Origin: Lepidurus packardi
Lineage: Eukaryota > Arthropoda > Branchiopoda > Notostraca > Triopsidae
Assembly: GCA_023053545.1 (NCBI GenBank)
Contig: JAKZAN010000005.1
Coordinates: 7,378,001-7,442,000, forward strand
Direction: 5' to 3'
DNA length: 64,000 bases
A program made the translations under genes and the position numbers. Shown one piece after another: positions 1 to 13,307 of the stretch. Each line of letters starts with the position of its first letter. Within the stretch, counting starts at the first letter, position 1. The notes below the pieces were generated by a model that worked only from the letters and a program-made list of their open reading frames with translations, searched no databases and was not told the DNA's origin.

Positions 1-9
1 TGAATTGCG

Positions 10-251
10 TAATAGTCTTGAATGTTCTCAATTGCTCTGAATTCCGCAATTGCTCCGACTGTTCTTGATATTTCTCATTCTGTTTTTGATAGTTTCTTTT
101 TCGTACCCAGATTCGCACATTTAAAATTAGCAAAGGAACAAAAAACTGTTTTCACTACGTCATAGAAACTACCAAAAACAGAATCAGAAATATCACGAAC
201 AGTCGGAGCAATGGCGGAATTCAGAGCAATTGAGAACATTCAATACTATTA
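10..251. repeat. Foldback element with 88-bp inverted arms
   Basis: The arm at 10-97 is repeated as reverse complement at 164-251, with five mismatches in 88 positions, around a spacer of about 66 bp. Two such long arms with a short unrelated loop are typical of foldback or long-TIR MITEs. No transposase is encoded. The element may continue left of the window, so its true end and any target-site duplication cannot be judged. It could also transcribe into a long hairpin RNA. The inverted repeat is read directly; its class is inferred. Confidence 0.8.
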
Positions 252-3200
252 TGGAACTGTATGAATATATATGTATATATCTAGAAATTCCTGGTTATAC
301 AAGCGGCGACTTGGCCGTAATAATAGCTTGTTGGTGTGGCGAGTGACGAGGCAAAAGGCCTTAGCATTGAACCTAAAGCGAATAATTCCAGGGTTTTGGC
401 AAGGTAATGGGCTCTTATAGTACCAAACAAGCGAACTGTTTGACGGATAATTTACAGCTTTTTGGGTTGAGGGAAGAGGGAAGACTTGGGTGGAAAACAA
501 AAAGATTAGACTATAGGGAAAAAATGGGCTATCTTTCTATACACGTGAAAGTTTATTTATTTTTATTTTTTATTTTTAAAGGACAACGTGTTTTATCGCC
601 TTCCTTGCTGATTTTTACTGTTGGTTTGGCAAAGTCATAAAATCCTCACAAGGGCACCAGAAAAAGGTTTCTTCGTTCAACAACAAATGTAAATGATTGC
701 CTGCGAGGCTAATTAGGGAATGAGAATATGAAGAACCCATGCCATATACGATATTGCTGCCAGTTAGAGAGCTGGATACACACACCAAGCCCCCCCTCCC
801 CCCCCCCCCCCCCCAAAAAAAAAATAAAAAAAAATGGAGTGAAAAAGCAAGGGAAATGAATTTACGATACTCCTAAATGGCATTTCACTTCTCATGTCGC
901 CCCTCGTGCACAACTGAGTTGCACCAACTCTTCAATTCTTACCCAGGCAATCAATAGGTCGTAAAAAGATGGGTTTGTGCCTCCTGTTTTTTTCGAACAC
1001 AGTCAGAAAGGCCTTTTTTAAACAAGAGAAATAAAAAAAATCCAAAAAAAGAAATTAAAAAAATTATTGAGTCGGTTTGGTTTGGCTGGGTGCATTGGTT
1101 ACTGGCAGACGCCGGCCCCATGCTGATCTCTGCGAGGTCTTGTGGCTAAGCCAGAAGCTGAGGCCACTTCTTCTTCGTGACTTTGGTCGTCTGCTGCGAC
1201 TGCTGTTGTTATAAAGCCCGCCCGCAGCAGCTTAGCGGGAATCTGGAATTTCATGGGAATATTATCAAAGAGGTCACAGGTGTGTGTTATAAGAATCTTT
1301 CCCTATGGTCGCGCTAGCCCGAAACGAAAAACGAAAAAGCGGGAGAGAGATAGAGAGACCGAGAGAAAGACATGGGAAAAAAGAATAAAGGTAATACTGT
1401 CGCTGAGGTATAGAGCTTTGATATACTCCACAATAGCCGAGACGCAGTTAGGTTTAGAAGGCACGAGCCCGCGAGATCCTGCTTTGGTACGTAGTACATC
1501 TCATGGAGCCTTTTTTTTTTGGTTAAAGCCATCCATGATGGCGTTGACGTGACACAAGGAACCAAGCTGTGCCGTCTGAGAGGGTCCTTCACACAATGCT
1601 ATGACGAATCGCAAATGAACTGGGACCGTGAGCCTCGCCAACTTTTTTTCCAATAACTCGAACCAGTTCTTGTCTTGGCTGCGGTTAATTCTGGCTCAGA
1701 TAGGGCAGTGTTTTATACCGGTCATTAATTAGGGACGGGTTGTCTAAACTTATCGTTTTCTATTTTCTTCGCTTCTAACCTCTTCGATCTCCTAAAGGTA
1801 ATTGATTAGGATCCAATCCAGCTCGTTTCTTTCGTTTTTTATGTTGGCAATCCACTCAACAAGTTGCCAAGATTTGCGTCGAGTTGTGAAGGGCAACTGT
1901 ATGCGATTAGGATGTTAATTACTTGGAAAGGTAAGAGTTAATTGTTCGGTTTGTGAAAGTGGATCACCGGACAGTTGGAGAGAAGCTGTCTTGAAAAAGC
2001 TTCCTGCGTATTCTAAAGGAAATGGTCGATTTAGTTGGTCCGCTTTCTTTAGAATTAAGACTTGAATGTCGCTTTTGGGTTACTTTCAATTGCAGTAAGC
2101 AATTCAGCTCTTGGGTAGAACTGTTTGCGAACGAGAGAGGCATTAGCTAGTTCATTTGTATATTGTTTCCATATAGGTTGTATTTTCTCGCCATGGCACA
2201 GTTCTAGTGATATTATGTAAGGCCTCGTTGCAATTGTCACTAAAAAAAGGTGGTCGACAACTGAGCAAATCGCTGTGCCAAGGCCGTCGGTCTACTTACA
2301 GGCTCGCTGGAGCGGTGTTGGTCATAGATGTAAATTTCCCTACTGCTCGTGTCATACGTTGCTTGAATTTATATTCCGGAGCAGAACGATTACGTAGACG
2401 TTCTAACAATGTCGCTGTCTTTTTGTTTTTTCATATAAATATATAAAACAAGGACTAAATACTTCCTCACTGTGTACCTGAAACCATAAAAAAACGTATA
2501 AATATGTACTGTGGTGCGTAATGCATCTTCGTGAATTACTTTGATAAGTTGGGGCAATACTGTCATTTCTAAAAATCTGTATCTGTTCCTTCAAATCAAC
2601 GCGTTTTCAGGTTAGTTATACTTTTAAATATTTGAGAAAACTTGAATACAAATATAAACCCAAACTGGTTTGGAAACAAAACGTATGTTGATTCAAAAGA
2701 ACTGAGCTTGCATTGAGCGCTTATTTTCATAGATGGGTGAATAGTTCCTGTAAAAGTTAAGAGAATGAAGTAGTCGACAGATCTAAGAAAAAAAAAAGCG
2801 AGCTCCGAGTTTTATCAATTCAACAATGGAGTAACCACTCTGGAATTAACATTTTCTTTTTGTTTTTTTGCGAAATAATTCACTTTCTTGAATGTGAGAT
2901 TGAGATTGAGATTGGCTGGAAGTGTGTTTCGAAGCTCGTTTTCTGATAGTGTATCCGCCTTAAAATATGCTTAAAGGATGAGCGTCTGTGGAGTTAATGG
3001 GGTTTGTAGCTTTGAGAATGAATAGAAGAAAAGTGGGTATTGTTGTTGCACCCTAGTATCTCATAGCTTCCAAAATCGCATAATGCCATAGTCATCAAGC
3101 AACCGCGGGGTGACAGTGTTGTCACCCAAGTGACACAGCATGTTCTTCGTGCGTCGTGGTATAGTTGTATGTTGGGAAACCGACAAAAAGTGCCAATCAA

Positions 3201-5751
3201 GCGAAGGACTTCATGCTGCGACTTTGGCTTCTCTTCTTTACCTTCTGATTGCAATAACGAAGAAAGTTGGGCTCTCGCGCAACACTTTTTTATTTAGCTT
3301 CGTTTATAGAAACCGTCGTTGCAACGTTGAATAACTCGTCCTATTGAATCTGCAGCAGACAATCGTTACTTAATTTCACTGTGGATTGCTTCATGTGACG
3401 GCGTGTCTCCTTTTCGCTTACATAGACACTTTCGCCTCTTTTCCTTTTCCACGGAATTTATTTGTGGGTATACCTTCTGGCTGGGGGTTATAAAAAACAG
3501 GCAAACTTGACAAGGGGGAAGCTGGCTGGAAATGAATTAATTAACTTGAAGTGATGTGTGGGTTTGCTGGGATTTTTATTATTGTTTGGCTCAAAAGACT
3601 AGATACCAGAAGGGTGTGGCGATACTCACAGGGTCGTTCGTTACTCAACGTATGCCTTAATCTATCCATTTGGCCGAGTCCATATAGCACAAACAAAACC
3701 GAACACGAAGCTCCTCAGACAAGTCCACCAGCAAATGGATGGGCATAAGGCGGTACTTCCGGGGGTCATGGGGTCGTGAAAAGACTCGTCTCATGGAGCT
3801 TTCGATAGGGATCATTAGTCCGGCAAGTGCTACTCCCGGTCCGGGGACTCGTACTCACAGACGACGCCGATTCCGACGTCTTACATCGAACACGACTTGT
3901 CTGTCAGGACATCTCCGGTCCCTATTTCTGAAAAGCGACCTCGACCTCCCTTTTTCAAATGGGAGATACTGTAGCATCAGTTATCCACAGAAATCGATTC
4001 GCAACTCATTCATTCTTGCTCTCTGAACAACGACAGGCTAATGGGGTCCATTTTAAAATGAGACTTCAGTCAAATTGAGTAAAATGGAATGGAATTTAGA
4101 AATACATTTTTGGTGTTTCGCGTTGAAAAGCTTTAGTGTGTCGTGTGGGTAAGGCTTTTGAGAGGACGGAGACGATGGACTTTAATTATTAAGGCAGGAT
4201 GAACCAGACAAAGGAGAGGAAAGAGTCATGGAAGTTGGCAGTTGGAGACATGATAACAAAGGGCGTTAATGAGTGACCCTTGTTTTTTGAAAAGCACCCC
4301 GCGTCTTTTTTCTCTCCCTGCACCCATCCAAGTAACGCATCAGACCGGTAATGTCTCAGCGACCTACTCTTCCGGTATTTGGTTGGCCCCTTCTGGGGTC
4401 CCGGTTTTGGAGATAGATTATGGCGATCCCGAAAAAGGATGAAGATGGAGGGAAATCTGCTGTGGATCTAAACAAAGCGCGCTCACTATACGTCGTCGAC
4501 GTTGTTATGCGTGGACGCTTCGCTTCGTTCTGCCTAATTCTTTTCACTTCGACTCTCTCTCTCTCATTCTCTCTCCTCCAAAGGTTTCCAAACTTTGCGT
4601 TAGGCTTTTAATGACACACACACACACACTCAAACTTGGAGACTTTGTATAAACAAGCTCGCCAAGACACAGCAAGGCGAGAGAGGAGGGGGGGGGGGGG
4701 GGGGAGCTGTTAGAGAACATGACAATTAGGACTTCATGCTCCATTACGTTTGCCTTGCAACTCGAGTTCCTGTGCTGCATTCTTGTGTGATGCCAAACAG
4801 AAACTTTCCCACTTCTGCTCATTCTCACGTAATTTCGTGGTCTTAGCGACGATTTGTTTCCGGTTCAAAGTGGAATAGAGTGAATCGAAACGTCTTACGA
4901 GAAAACGGGCCATAAACTGCTGCCGACTCGAGATTCCAGAGATGTATTATAACTTTAGATCCTGAAACAGTTTTGACTCAAAAAAGAATGGAAAAACCGT
5001 CAAAGGACCGTGAGATTGTCTTTTTTTCCCCTAGCCGCTGCTCTTAAGGCCGGTATATATGGCATCACCGTCTTATCGTCTGCCACAGAGGGCCATATGG
5101 TGCCTGGGAGCTTTTAAAGTGTCTTACGTCTCTGTATAAGAAGATATCAATAGGCCAAGGCAAAAGTTGAAGTTGCAAGGCGAGATCTACAACTTTTTTT
5201 TTAATTATTCTTATTTTTTATGGTATTTGCTGAACAATATATGCATGACACTAGCGACCGTGACGCGACGAGGGAAACTTGTAGCCTTGGTAGCTTGGGT
5301 TCCATGACGGAATATAAGTTTGTCTGCAACTCATTTCTTCCTTTGTTTGTTCCAGAGACCCTTGTAGACGATAGTGATGAACAGACGGAAATGAAACCTG
5401 GAAACTTGATACAATTAATTATATTTTTTCGTGTGTACGAGCCAACTAAAACAATCCCCTCGATCTCAGCGAGTCGCAGCTGGGGTGCTGGGGAAAATAT
5501 TATACAAATTAATATGAGAATAAAATTGGCAGAAGTCGAAAATTGTCTTGTCTAACATCCGTTTTCATTGGAGAATAATTATGTACACAATGACACGACA
5601 CTGTAATGCACAGGAATGCAAACCTGGCCTTCCGCTTAACACTCTGGCTGATATTTTGAAAAAAATCTTTCTGGGATAATTATTTTGTCTGAGGGGTTGC
5701 TCGGCTAAATATAGCCAATTTTTTATCTTTTTTCTTTCCTTTCCTTTCGTT
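252..5751. other. Noncoding region downstream of the basonuclin gene
   Basis: Only short, low-complexity ORFs on both strands occur here, and none resembles a known family. Contents seen are a C-rich run near 787-815, a (GAGATT)3 microsatellite near 2,895, an 8-bp-arm hairpin at 3,108-3,127 (GGGTGACA paired with TGTCACCC), a CA repeat near 4,614-4,631 and a G run near 4,688-4,705. I see no gene. Confidence 0.6.
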
Positions 5752-6045
5752 TTTATTTATTTATTATTGATAAGGGCGCGCGGCAAAAGACCATGTAACG
5801 TACAAAATAACACAACGGCTGGGGGAAATAAGTGGTTTTGTTCCAAGGGTGAAAAATAGCGATCACTTGAATATTCTACAACAAACAGCTTTTTTTTTTT
5901 TTTCGTTGAGGATCAAGTAGTGGAGACAACCCAACAATAGGGGAGGAGCGGGACGTTATATAACAGCAACGGAAATCAATCTGTGAAACGACCAAAACAA
6001 TGGAGCTGTCCAGGAAGCAATATTGTGCCAAGGGTAATTTTTATT
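5752..6045 (-). promoter_or_regulatory. Candidate poly(A) signals of the basonuclin gene
   Basis: On the minus strand AATAAA occurs at 6,045-6,040 and as a cluster (AATAAATAAA and a neighbouring AATAA) at about 5,766-5,752. They lie about 330 and 610 nt past the stop codon at 6,377-6,375. Either could end the 3' UTR. The hexamers are seen directly; their use is inferred. Confidence 0.4.
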
Positions 6046-6374
6046 TTAAATGTCCATATCTAACGGTGATCGTATATAGCAATTACGAACTTTCCCCAAA
6101 GAAGAACTTACGGGAACACAATGAATTTCTTTTTGCAATTTTTTTCCGAGTTAGCGAATTTTGGGATGTGTGCACGTATAGTCTTTGGCCTTTTCACGAT
6201 TTCCTTTGACGCACAAGGAAGCAAAGTTATGCTGCTTAAAACTTGATTGACAACAAAAACATTGCGTAGCACTGATTTACTCGTTCTCTTCCATATATTT
6301 GGCTTCATTTTTTTTGCGGCGTTTTTTTTCTTTTGGCAAGGAAACTTTGTTTTTTGTAGGTATCTTGAACCAAG

Positions 6375-9300
6375 TCAAGATGATATTTCTTCCCCAGCAC
6401 TGGTTAAGCGTGCCACGTGATGCAAATTCTGACTATGCGAAGTGCACAGATTAGTATGCGAGGTGCTGCGAAACACTTGCCGACAACCATCCACCTGACA
6501 GCGAAATAGATCTGGAGCGTGAACCTTTTCGTAGTGCTCTTGCAAACGTCTGGCATCCGCAAAGGGATCGCCACACAATTTGCAAGGCAAAGCACCGCTT
6601 GGATTCGCAAAGAAATCAACTTTCCGCTCTCTATCGGAGTGGGATGGTGCGGGGGACGCGGTATGCGAAGGTGGTGGCGATGATTCCGCCGTCAGTTCCA
6701 TAGATTCCGCCTTGCCCATGCCATTTTTAAAACTCAACGAGAGTGAGTTGGGCGTGTGATGGTTATTGTTGTTGAAGAACGCGTTGCCTGTAATGCCCAT
6801 GCCTGGCAAAGTACCGGCTGCTGCGGCGGCAGCTGCAAAAGCTGCGGGGAAGAGGAACGGCGAAGGAGCGAAACCCATTGGGCTCAGGTTTAGGTTAAGC
6901 ATGGCATGCGGATCGGTATAGAAACGAGCGAGGAACTCGTCCCGCAACGCAGAGTTACCGTCCAAAGCCGTAGCCCAAGGCGATTTCTCAAAAGCCAAGA
7001 AATTGTGGCTTAAGGGGCTGGAGATGGTGTCTGCGTTCAGACTGCAGGTTGTGGTCGTTCGCGTCGAAGGATCATCTGCTGTCGAGACCTGGGGCAAGCT
7101 GCCTGGCGGGCTCAGAGTGCTGGCAGCGGTAGTCATATCGGGCTTGAGGAGGTTATCGGAAAAGGGAAGGCTAATGCCACCATTATTGATAAAGGGGTTG
7201 TTGTTGGACGAGGCCTGCGAGATGCCAAACGCTGCGGCGGCGGCAGGCAAAAACGTGGACGTTGTTGACAGCAACTTACGATGTAGGTTAAGGTTGGCGC
7301 TGTGGCGATCCCGGCTGCGTTTGGAGGGAAAGGCCGCCTGGCAACCGTCCACCGTACATTTGTGCATCAGCTTCAAGTGCACGTTTTGGAAATGCGTCTT
7401 CACGCCAAAATGGTTTTGGAAGATTTTCCCACACGCGGTGCACCGACGTGGGTTTTCTTTGTCGATAGGAACGTCGAAACCTAGAAACGCGGCCGCACTA
7501 GCAGCGTCGTGATATTGCTGCGTCATTTGGGAGTTGGAGGAACCAGATTGAGAATCCGACTCCGCGCCACTGTCGTGCTCATTGTCCTCGTAATCCTCGA
7601 GGTCCGCTTCCATTTCCTCCTCTTCTTCAAGTTTGATCTTGTCGTTGTTGACAGAGCCCAGCGCTCCTGTGGTGCTCGCGTTGGCGGTAGTGGGTGGAGT
7701 GAGAGGCGTGACCATGTTTGTCATACCAGTTAGCAGAAGCTGAGGAAACGCTCGAGCACTGACTGGAAAACCAATAGCAGCAGTGTCGGGTAAACCACGA
7801 GCCATTAGATCATGGAAATGAGCCTCCGAAAGAGATTCCAGGTGTCGTAAAGGATCTGCTCTCGAAGCATGTATTTCTTCTTCGAGCGAGCTACAGCTCA
7901 GCTTATCGTTGGGGACATCGTCCGCGGTTAAGGGACTAGTTTGCCTGTGATGGCTTTGTTCCTGTTGGTCATGTGCTGCTTCAGATTCTTTGGGAATCTC
8001 TGCTTTCGTGACGATCACCACGGACGGTGCTGAGCAAGTCTCATTCGGCAGACATTCCACCCCAGAATTTTGGGTAGCCGTCTTGTGCTGCTGGGGGGAG
8101 GTATTACATTCAGCACTCGGCAACCCGTTTTTTGGCGGCTGGCTATGCCCGTTGTCAGCACTGTGGGCAGGGGAAGACGATGGAGGCTTCTTGTCGTCGT
8201 TTAAATGGTCTTTGCCCGAGGCGTCTGCCGTGGAATTTGGCTGATGTGTTAAGATAGAATGCCCCGGTTTGTTTAGTCTGTCGCCTGACCCACTGTCGTC
8301 AGACGAGAGGTAGTGCCCTTCATCACCCACTTCGGAAGCCTGTGGTCGGCGCGTTGGGTTCTGACTCTTTCTCTTACGGACGCCTTTCGGCGAAGAAGGC
8401 AGACCGCCAGAAATGCTATGATTTTCGGCGCTTAACTCGTCTTCGCCGTCATTATCATTGCTGTCGAGCGTTCCGCTCATGTGATCGTCTTCATCGTCGT
8501 CTCCATCGGACGAGGGATAATATCTTCGGCGTTTACTACAGTTAACGTCACCATTGCTAGGTATCCTGCTATCCCGTACTTCCAAAATTGGCGTTTCGCC
8601 CCCTGAGGAAGCTCCCGAACTTACCGAACGACTGCGTCGACGTAAGGTGTCCGAGGTGTCACTACCATGCGGGCGCATCTCCCGGTGGTGGAAGTGGTGG
8701 TGGTGAGGATCGTTGGGGTTAGGGTTCAAGCCTGCTGCTAAGCTAGAGTGCTGCATATCGGCGGAGTTGAGCATAGGGAAAACACCGCTTAAATGATGGT
8801 GAGGGTGGTTACCTTGGTGGTGGTGGTGGTGAGGAGGTAAAGGTAGGGGTGGAGGTAAACCCAGGCCTTGGGAAAGGAGTAAAGGGTGAGGTTGAGCCGT
8901 CCGACCGTCGTGAGGGGAGATTTTGCGCCGTAAATGCGGACTGTGCAGTTTCGGATTAGGATTGGCACTGTGTCGGTTACGGGATCGTCGAGAACTAAAC
9001 ATCATGTTACAACCCTCCACGGTACACTTGTGCATTTCGCGTAGATGCACTGCCGAGAAATGAATCTTGAGTGCGCCCTTGTCACAAAATGTCTTGAGAC
9101 ACACGTTACATTGAACCCGCTTCTTGCCTGTCGAAGGGTTAATAAATTGAGTACCCAAAGGAGCCAAGGGGTTCCAACCACGTTTGACAGGATGCACCGA
9201 CTTGCGAAGATGGTGGCCTGAAGAAGAGCGATCCATGGTGTCACTGCCACCGTGATGGTCGCCACCACCACGCATGTCCGTAATGTCGCTGGGTGGTCGT

Positions 9301-10697
9301 AAGGGATCACTATTGAGATTGCTATTACCCGGACGACCTGCATTATGACTGCCGGCGACACCCCGTTCTTTATTGGTGTTTCCATAAATGTCCTTTTTGC
9401 TACGCTCTCGACTGCGGTCTTGACTCAGATTGAGAGCATTTCCACCACACGAGTCTTCGTCATCGTCATCTTCCTCGTCATCCCATTCCAGCTCGCTACT
9501 GCTCGATTCGGAGCGACTTCGCCTTCGGTGTGGCGTTAATAAGCCTCCTTTCCCGGCTGCTGAAGTCATCACAGGATTCTCCGAGTTGACTACCAAGTTG
9601 CTGTTCAAAGAGACAGCGGTGGCTATGGAGGTTGTAGGCTTGGTCAAACATAGCGGTGAAGAAGATGGAGGTGCGGCTGCTGTGGCAGGAGTGCCGCTGG
9701 CACTCGATACCAGCGACGTCATTGTCGTCATGGTCGACAGCCGAGCCAAAGGTGAGTTTAAAGGGCTCGATCTTGGGTGTAAACTGCTGCTGCCATTGTG
9801 ACTTACGCTGCTACCACCTTTACTGACACTGCCTGACGACAGAATGGGAAGGTAACTACTGAGCGTCGCGGAACTGGTAGGTAGCACTTCAGCTACCGGA
9901 CTGGGGCGATCCTTTTGGCTTCGATGGCTGTTGGCGGTACTGCTGCTGCTCAGGGAGTCAATTCGCGAGTGGTGAGATCCAGGAAGGTGGTGGTGGGGGG
10001 GTTGGGGTTCTTTGCGAAAGTCGAACGGCTGCATACCTTGCAAGCGATTCAAAGGGCTTTGGGCTAATGATATGGGAATAGCAGGTGACGTGAGGGGCGG
10101 ACTCAGGGGTAAATTAGCGGAAAGACCGTTACCCGGTAAGCGAAGATGAGCAAAATTGGCGGCCGCAATAGCGGAAGGAGGAACAGGCAACAGAGGAAAC
10201 CGAGGCAAGGAATTGACGAAGCTGTCGAGACTTGTGGGTAACCGGTGGCCACCCAACCCCGGTAGCAGACTCAATGGTAAGCCGGCCGGGTTGTGCAACG
10301 CGGGGTGGAAGCTTGCGGAAGAGGGCAGCGGTGAATGCCCACGCCGATTATTGCTACCGCCAGGGGTGCTGGAGGAGGTATTGACGCCGTGTTGTTGTTG
10401 CTGTTGTGACCTCGCGACCATGGCGTGCCGCTGCTGGTTGCTTATGGTGCGTTCCAAAAATTTTTTAATATCTGAATCGAGTTTCGGGGATTTGCCCGAA
10501 GACAAAGAAGTATCCATATCCTCGTGTTGGGGTGGGCCGCCTTTGTCTTTTTCTTTGCTCCGTAACTCGGTTTCTTGCTGGAGCAATTTCTGTGTAATGG
10601 CTCTCGTCTCGCCGAATCGCAAAAACTGCTGAAGCACCAGCGGTTCTTCCTCTTTCATGCAGATTGTCCAATTTTCCACCGGACGACCGTGGGTATC
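6375..10697 (-). CDS. Basonuclin/disconnected-family zinc-finger protein, main C-terminal exon
   Basis: This 4,323-nt exon encodes about 1,440 residues of a nuclear DNA-binding factor. It opens after an AG acceptor with [20 protein letters not shown], leading into [13 protein letters not shown], which matches the basonuclin [13 protein letters not shown] block. Three paired C2H2 units follow. Counting from the Ala that opens the 27,480 exon, they begin near residues 654 (CNVC), 1210 (CTAC) and 1496 (CKLC). Pairs one and two carry the family signatures [15 protein letters not shown] and [17 protein letters not shown]. Between them lie Ser-rich segments, acidic runs, two His-rich tracts, basic patches (RKRK, KRRR) that may be nuclear localisation signals, and NALNLSQ, which resembles a CtBP-type motif. 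The second finger of pair three diverges from the RSRNRHSQNPNLH pattern. The reading frame from 10,679 begins with GTG, so translation does not start there. Insects call the homologues disco and disco-r. Family assignment is strong; paralogue naming is not. Confidence 0.95.
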   Translation of the reverse strand, partial: DTHGRPVENWTICMKEEEPLVLQQFLRFGETRAITQKLLQQETELRSKEKDKGGPPQHEDMDTSLSSGKSPKLDSDIKKFLERTISNQQRHAMVARSQQQQQHGVNTSSSTPGGSNNRRGHSPLPSSASFHPALHNPAGLPLSLLPGLGGHRLPTSLDSFVNSLPRFPLLPVPPSAIAAANFAHLRLPGNGLSANLPLSPPLTSPAIPISLAQSPLNRLQGMQPFDFRKEPQPPHHHLPGSHHSRIDSLSSSSTANSHRSQKDRPSPVAEVLPTSSATLSSYLPILSSGSVSKGGSSVSHNGSSSLHPRSSPLNSPLARLSTMTTMTSLVSSASGTPATAAAPPSSSPLCLTKPTTSIATAVSLNSNLVVNSENPVMTSAAGKGGLLTPHRRRSRSESSSSELEWDDEEDDDDEDSCGGNALNLSQDRSRERSKKDIYGNTNKERGVAGSHNAGRPGNSNLNSDPLRPPSDITDMRGGGDHHGGSDTMDRSSSGHHLRKSVHPVKRGWNPLAPLGTQFINPSTGKKRVQCNVCLKTFCDKGALKIHFSAVHLREMHKCTVEGCNMMFSSRRSRNRHSANPNPKLHSPHLRRKISPHDGRTAQPHPLLLSQGLGLPPPLPLPPHHHHHQGNHPHHHLSGVFPMLNSADMQHSSLAAGLNPNPNDPHHHHFHHREMRPHGSDTSDTLRRRSRSVSSGASSGGETPILEVRDSRIPSNGDVNCSKRRRYYPSSDGDDDEDDHMSGTLDSNDNDGEDELSAENHSISGGLPSSPKGVRKRKSQNPTRRPQASEVGDEGHYLSSDDSGSGDRLNKPGHSILTHQPNSTADASGKDHLNDDKKPPSSSPAHSADNGHSQPPKNGLPSAECNTSPQQHKTATQNSGVECLPNETCSAPSVVIVTKAEIPKESEAAHDQQEQSHHRQTSPLTADDVPNDKLSCSSLEEEIHASRADPLRHLESLSEAHFHDLMARGLPDTAAIGFPVSARAFPQLLLTGMTNMVTPLTPPTTANASTTGALGSVNNDKIKLEEEEEMEADLEDYEDNEHDSGAESDSQSGSSNSQMTQQYHDAASAAAFLGFDVPIDKENPRRCTACGKIFQNHFGVKTHFQNVHLKLMHKCTVDGCQAAFPSKRSRDRHSANLNLHRKLLSTTSTFLPAAAAAFGISQASSNNNPFINNGGISLPFSDNLLKPDMTTAASTLSPPGSLPQVSTADDPSTRTTTTCSLNADTISSPLSHNFLAFEKSPWATALDGNSALRDEFLARFYTDPHAMLNLNLSPMGFAPSPFLFPAAFAAAAAAAGTLPGMGITGNAFFNNNNHHTPNSLSLSFKNGMGKAESMELTAESSPPPSHTASPAPSHSDRERKVDFFANPSGALPCKLCGDPFADARRLQEHYEKVHAPDLFRCQVDGCRQVFRSTSHTNLCTSHSQNLHHVARLTSAGEEISS

Positions 10698-11556
10698 CTA
10701 TATTTTTAAACAAACAAACAAAAAGAAGAAAAAAACCCATCTTGAGTAAACATTTAGACGCTCCCGTTGAGGCAGTTTTATCAACTCTACTCTCCCAAGT
10801 GTCACCCACTAATGAGCTTCGCGCTCATAACAGATGACTTGTTTGGAGACTTGAACCGTAACCTATCTGCCCTGTATGCCAGCTTGGTTGACACTTGTGT
10901 TGACCTCTATGAAAAGCATTAAAAGCTTTTTGCCTCAAGTCCTATTTAACCGCTCAAAGCAATCGTCTGTCTGAGAGAATCTCAGGCTCGGGCTGTAGGA
11001 AATTAAAAATGTCGTCAGTACATCACACGTTTTATGAAAAAGTCCAGAGCCATGTTTGGGTTCGCTTTATTCCCCAAACTGGGGAACTTGCAAGCCCAAA
11101 ATCTTAAGGGTTGGGCAGCCCAATTAGTGCGCTCGACAGCTGGAACGCCGCAGTGTCGAGTAGTCATATATCAAAGACTTGAGGTGTAGGAGGCCAATTT
11201 CCCTTGCCTCTCATCTTATAAGTCGAGATGATTGCTTCAGAAAAATGGGGATTGTTTTCTTTATTTTATTTTTTTCGTTCTCCTTCGCTTCTCAGCAATC
11301 GTGGCCTCAGCGTTCGCTCTTTTTTCATTTTTTTCAGCCGAAGGAGAGGGCTTGGGAGATTGGAAAAAGGTCTATATGTTAAAAGAGAAAAGAAAAGAGT
11401 TCCAAAAGCTGTTTTGTTGTGGGGCAAAATTTCTTGCTGTCCCAGGAAAACGATGGCTTCCATCACGCAGAGTTGCAAGACCACCATGTCAGGGCGCGAC
11501 GTAAGATATGTTGGGGCCGTGACTCACGCTTAATATCGTGAAGTGCTTGGTTGGGT

Positions 11557-11577
11557 GCTGCTGCAACATGCAGCAGC
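11557..11577. repeat. Perfect palindrome GCTGCTGCA-ACA-TGCAGCAGC
   Basis: A 9-bp perfect inverted repeat has a 3-bp spacer, within a CAG/CTG-rich patch that continues to about 11,600. It could be a hairpin or a symmetric protein site. Function is unknown. Confidence 0.6.
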
Positions 11578-12920
11578 AAACAGCAACGACAGCAGAGAGC
11601 TATGCAGTGATGGTTTTTGGTCGAGTTTCTAATTTTTTTAGGGCATTACTTCTTTTTAAATCCTCCCTCTTATAGCTTCGTGAAAGTGTCAAGGTGCTAT
11701 CAAGAGCACAGCCGCGGCTGTCCAAAAAGTCTAGACGCTGCAGAAAGACTTCTGGATCATGTCTGTGACTTATCTCGTATTAATATCTTTGTAAAACAGA
11801 AATACTAGGGGGGAGGAGAGAGCGCAAGAGTTCAACTTTCGCGCGGTCTGACATCCTCAAGCCATGATTTACCTTTGAAGCTGAGTTGAATTAATTACGT
11901 AACGCAGAAAAAAAAAACGTTGGAGAGCTACCAAAAAGGGGCAGTCCAAAAGAAACTTTATTTTTTAAAGAAAAAGACGCGAGGACGATACAAGCACTTT
12001 GTAGGCTTGGTATGACATGTAAACTGCTTCATGTCCATTTCGCGCGTGTTCAGCTAAACAAATTGGCTACGAAGTGGAACTGTTGGGGGTGTTGGGAGTT
12101 GGGCTGCCATTGACATATGATGTTGGACTATTGCTGTCCGGTATTGTTAAACGGGAGAGAGTAGCGAGTATCTAGGAGATTGCAACCCAAAGCCTTGGCG
12201 CGGTTTTGTTCATTGCTCAAGTCTCGAAAGTCATGACAGCATCCATTCTGACGCTGTTGCTCTTGGCTGCTGCTGCTTCTGCTGTGTATAGTCTTCACTC
12301 TCTTTCTCTTTCTCTCTCTGCTCTCGAGCTAACAAACTCCCTCCCTCCCCATCAAACCCGAAAAGGTTCTCTCGGTTAAAGGAAGGCGCAAGATACCAGT
12401 CAAAAAGTCCGTGGTCTGGGTCCGCGTAATGGGCCCTTCATGCAAATGTCGACGCAAAAACCTGCAAGGGGAGTTGGAATGTTTCATGTTTCGTGATCAA
12501 TGGATGCTCTCGTGCTCTCGTGTAATAGTTTGGCCAGTCATCATTGACCCTCGCGGCGTATTCACAGTGGCATGTGACAAGTTGGCGCTGTAATGCATGG
12601 CTTAGAAAACTGGCTTCCCAAAAAGCGCCGCCAGCCACTCGCGAGTCCAAACTCCAATGCAAATTGCGATTACGATTCCCGGTTCCCGTACACAAAAAAA
12701 TGAGCCTGAATCGAAACACCAGGAGAATGACACGACACGCATCATTGTACAGACCCCGCCCCCCACAAAAAAAAGACGAACAATAATAAGATTGATGAAT
12801 TCACAGACAACGACTTGCCGAAATCATCCTGACTGACATGGAACTTCCAGGAAAATGGCTTTACGTTTAATTGCTCGACTTTTTTGCGCAAGAAACTGAT
12901 CAGGATTAAGCAAGGTTTAA

Positions 12921-13307
12921 GGCCACGGTGTACTGGAAGTCGTTAATCATTTTTTGTCCGAAGAGGGCACTGATGTCATACTCTTTCTCAGTGTGATTTC
13001 ATAAACTTTTAACAAGAAAGGAAAAGAAACAGAAAGAGATAATTGAACAATTAGTTTCCTAAAAATATCTTAATAAGAAAATTTACTGCAATCAGGTCGT
13101 TTCGTTTTGATTTCTTTAAAATTTTCATAAAGTTGGCACGAGGTAAAAAATGTATGGAGAAAGGTATTAACAAAAATTTACTAGGTTGACTACATAAGTA
13201 CCTCCGATGCCTTACTGTCACAATACAAATGCATTATATTGCACAGAATTAGAATTTTCGAATCAAAATTTGCCAGCGCCATAAAGGGGTTCCATTACTC
13301 TGTGGCC
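12921..13307. mobile_element. MITE with TTAA flanks, copy 1 (387 bp)
   Basis: The ends are GGCCACGGTGTACTG on the left and, as reverse complement, GGCCACAGAGTAATGG on the right. Both sides are flanked by TTAA (12,917-12,920 and 13,308-13,311). The left about 60 bp, including GGCACTGATGTCAT, match the element at 50,303. There is no coding capacity. A TTAA target is the hallmark of piggyBac-type transposases, so this is probably a nonautonomous piggyBac-like element (inference). It sits in the intron of the basonuclin gene. Confidence 0.75.

Noticed and set aside
7003-10632. Several plus-strand ORFs of 60-169 codons and a minus-strand ORF of 127 codons inside the basonuclin main exon
   Set aside because: They are frame shadows of a long, GC-richer coding exon; none has a motif or splice context of its own.
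10465-10809. 114-codon minus-strand ORF overlapping the start of the main exon
   Set aside because: Wrong frame relative to the conserved [13 protein letters not shown] sequence, and it runs through the intron.
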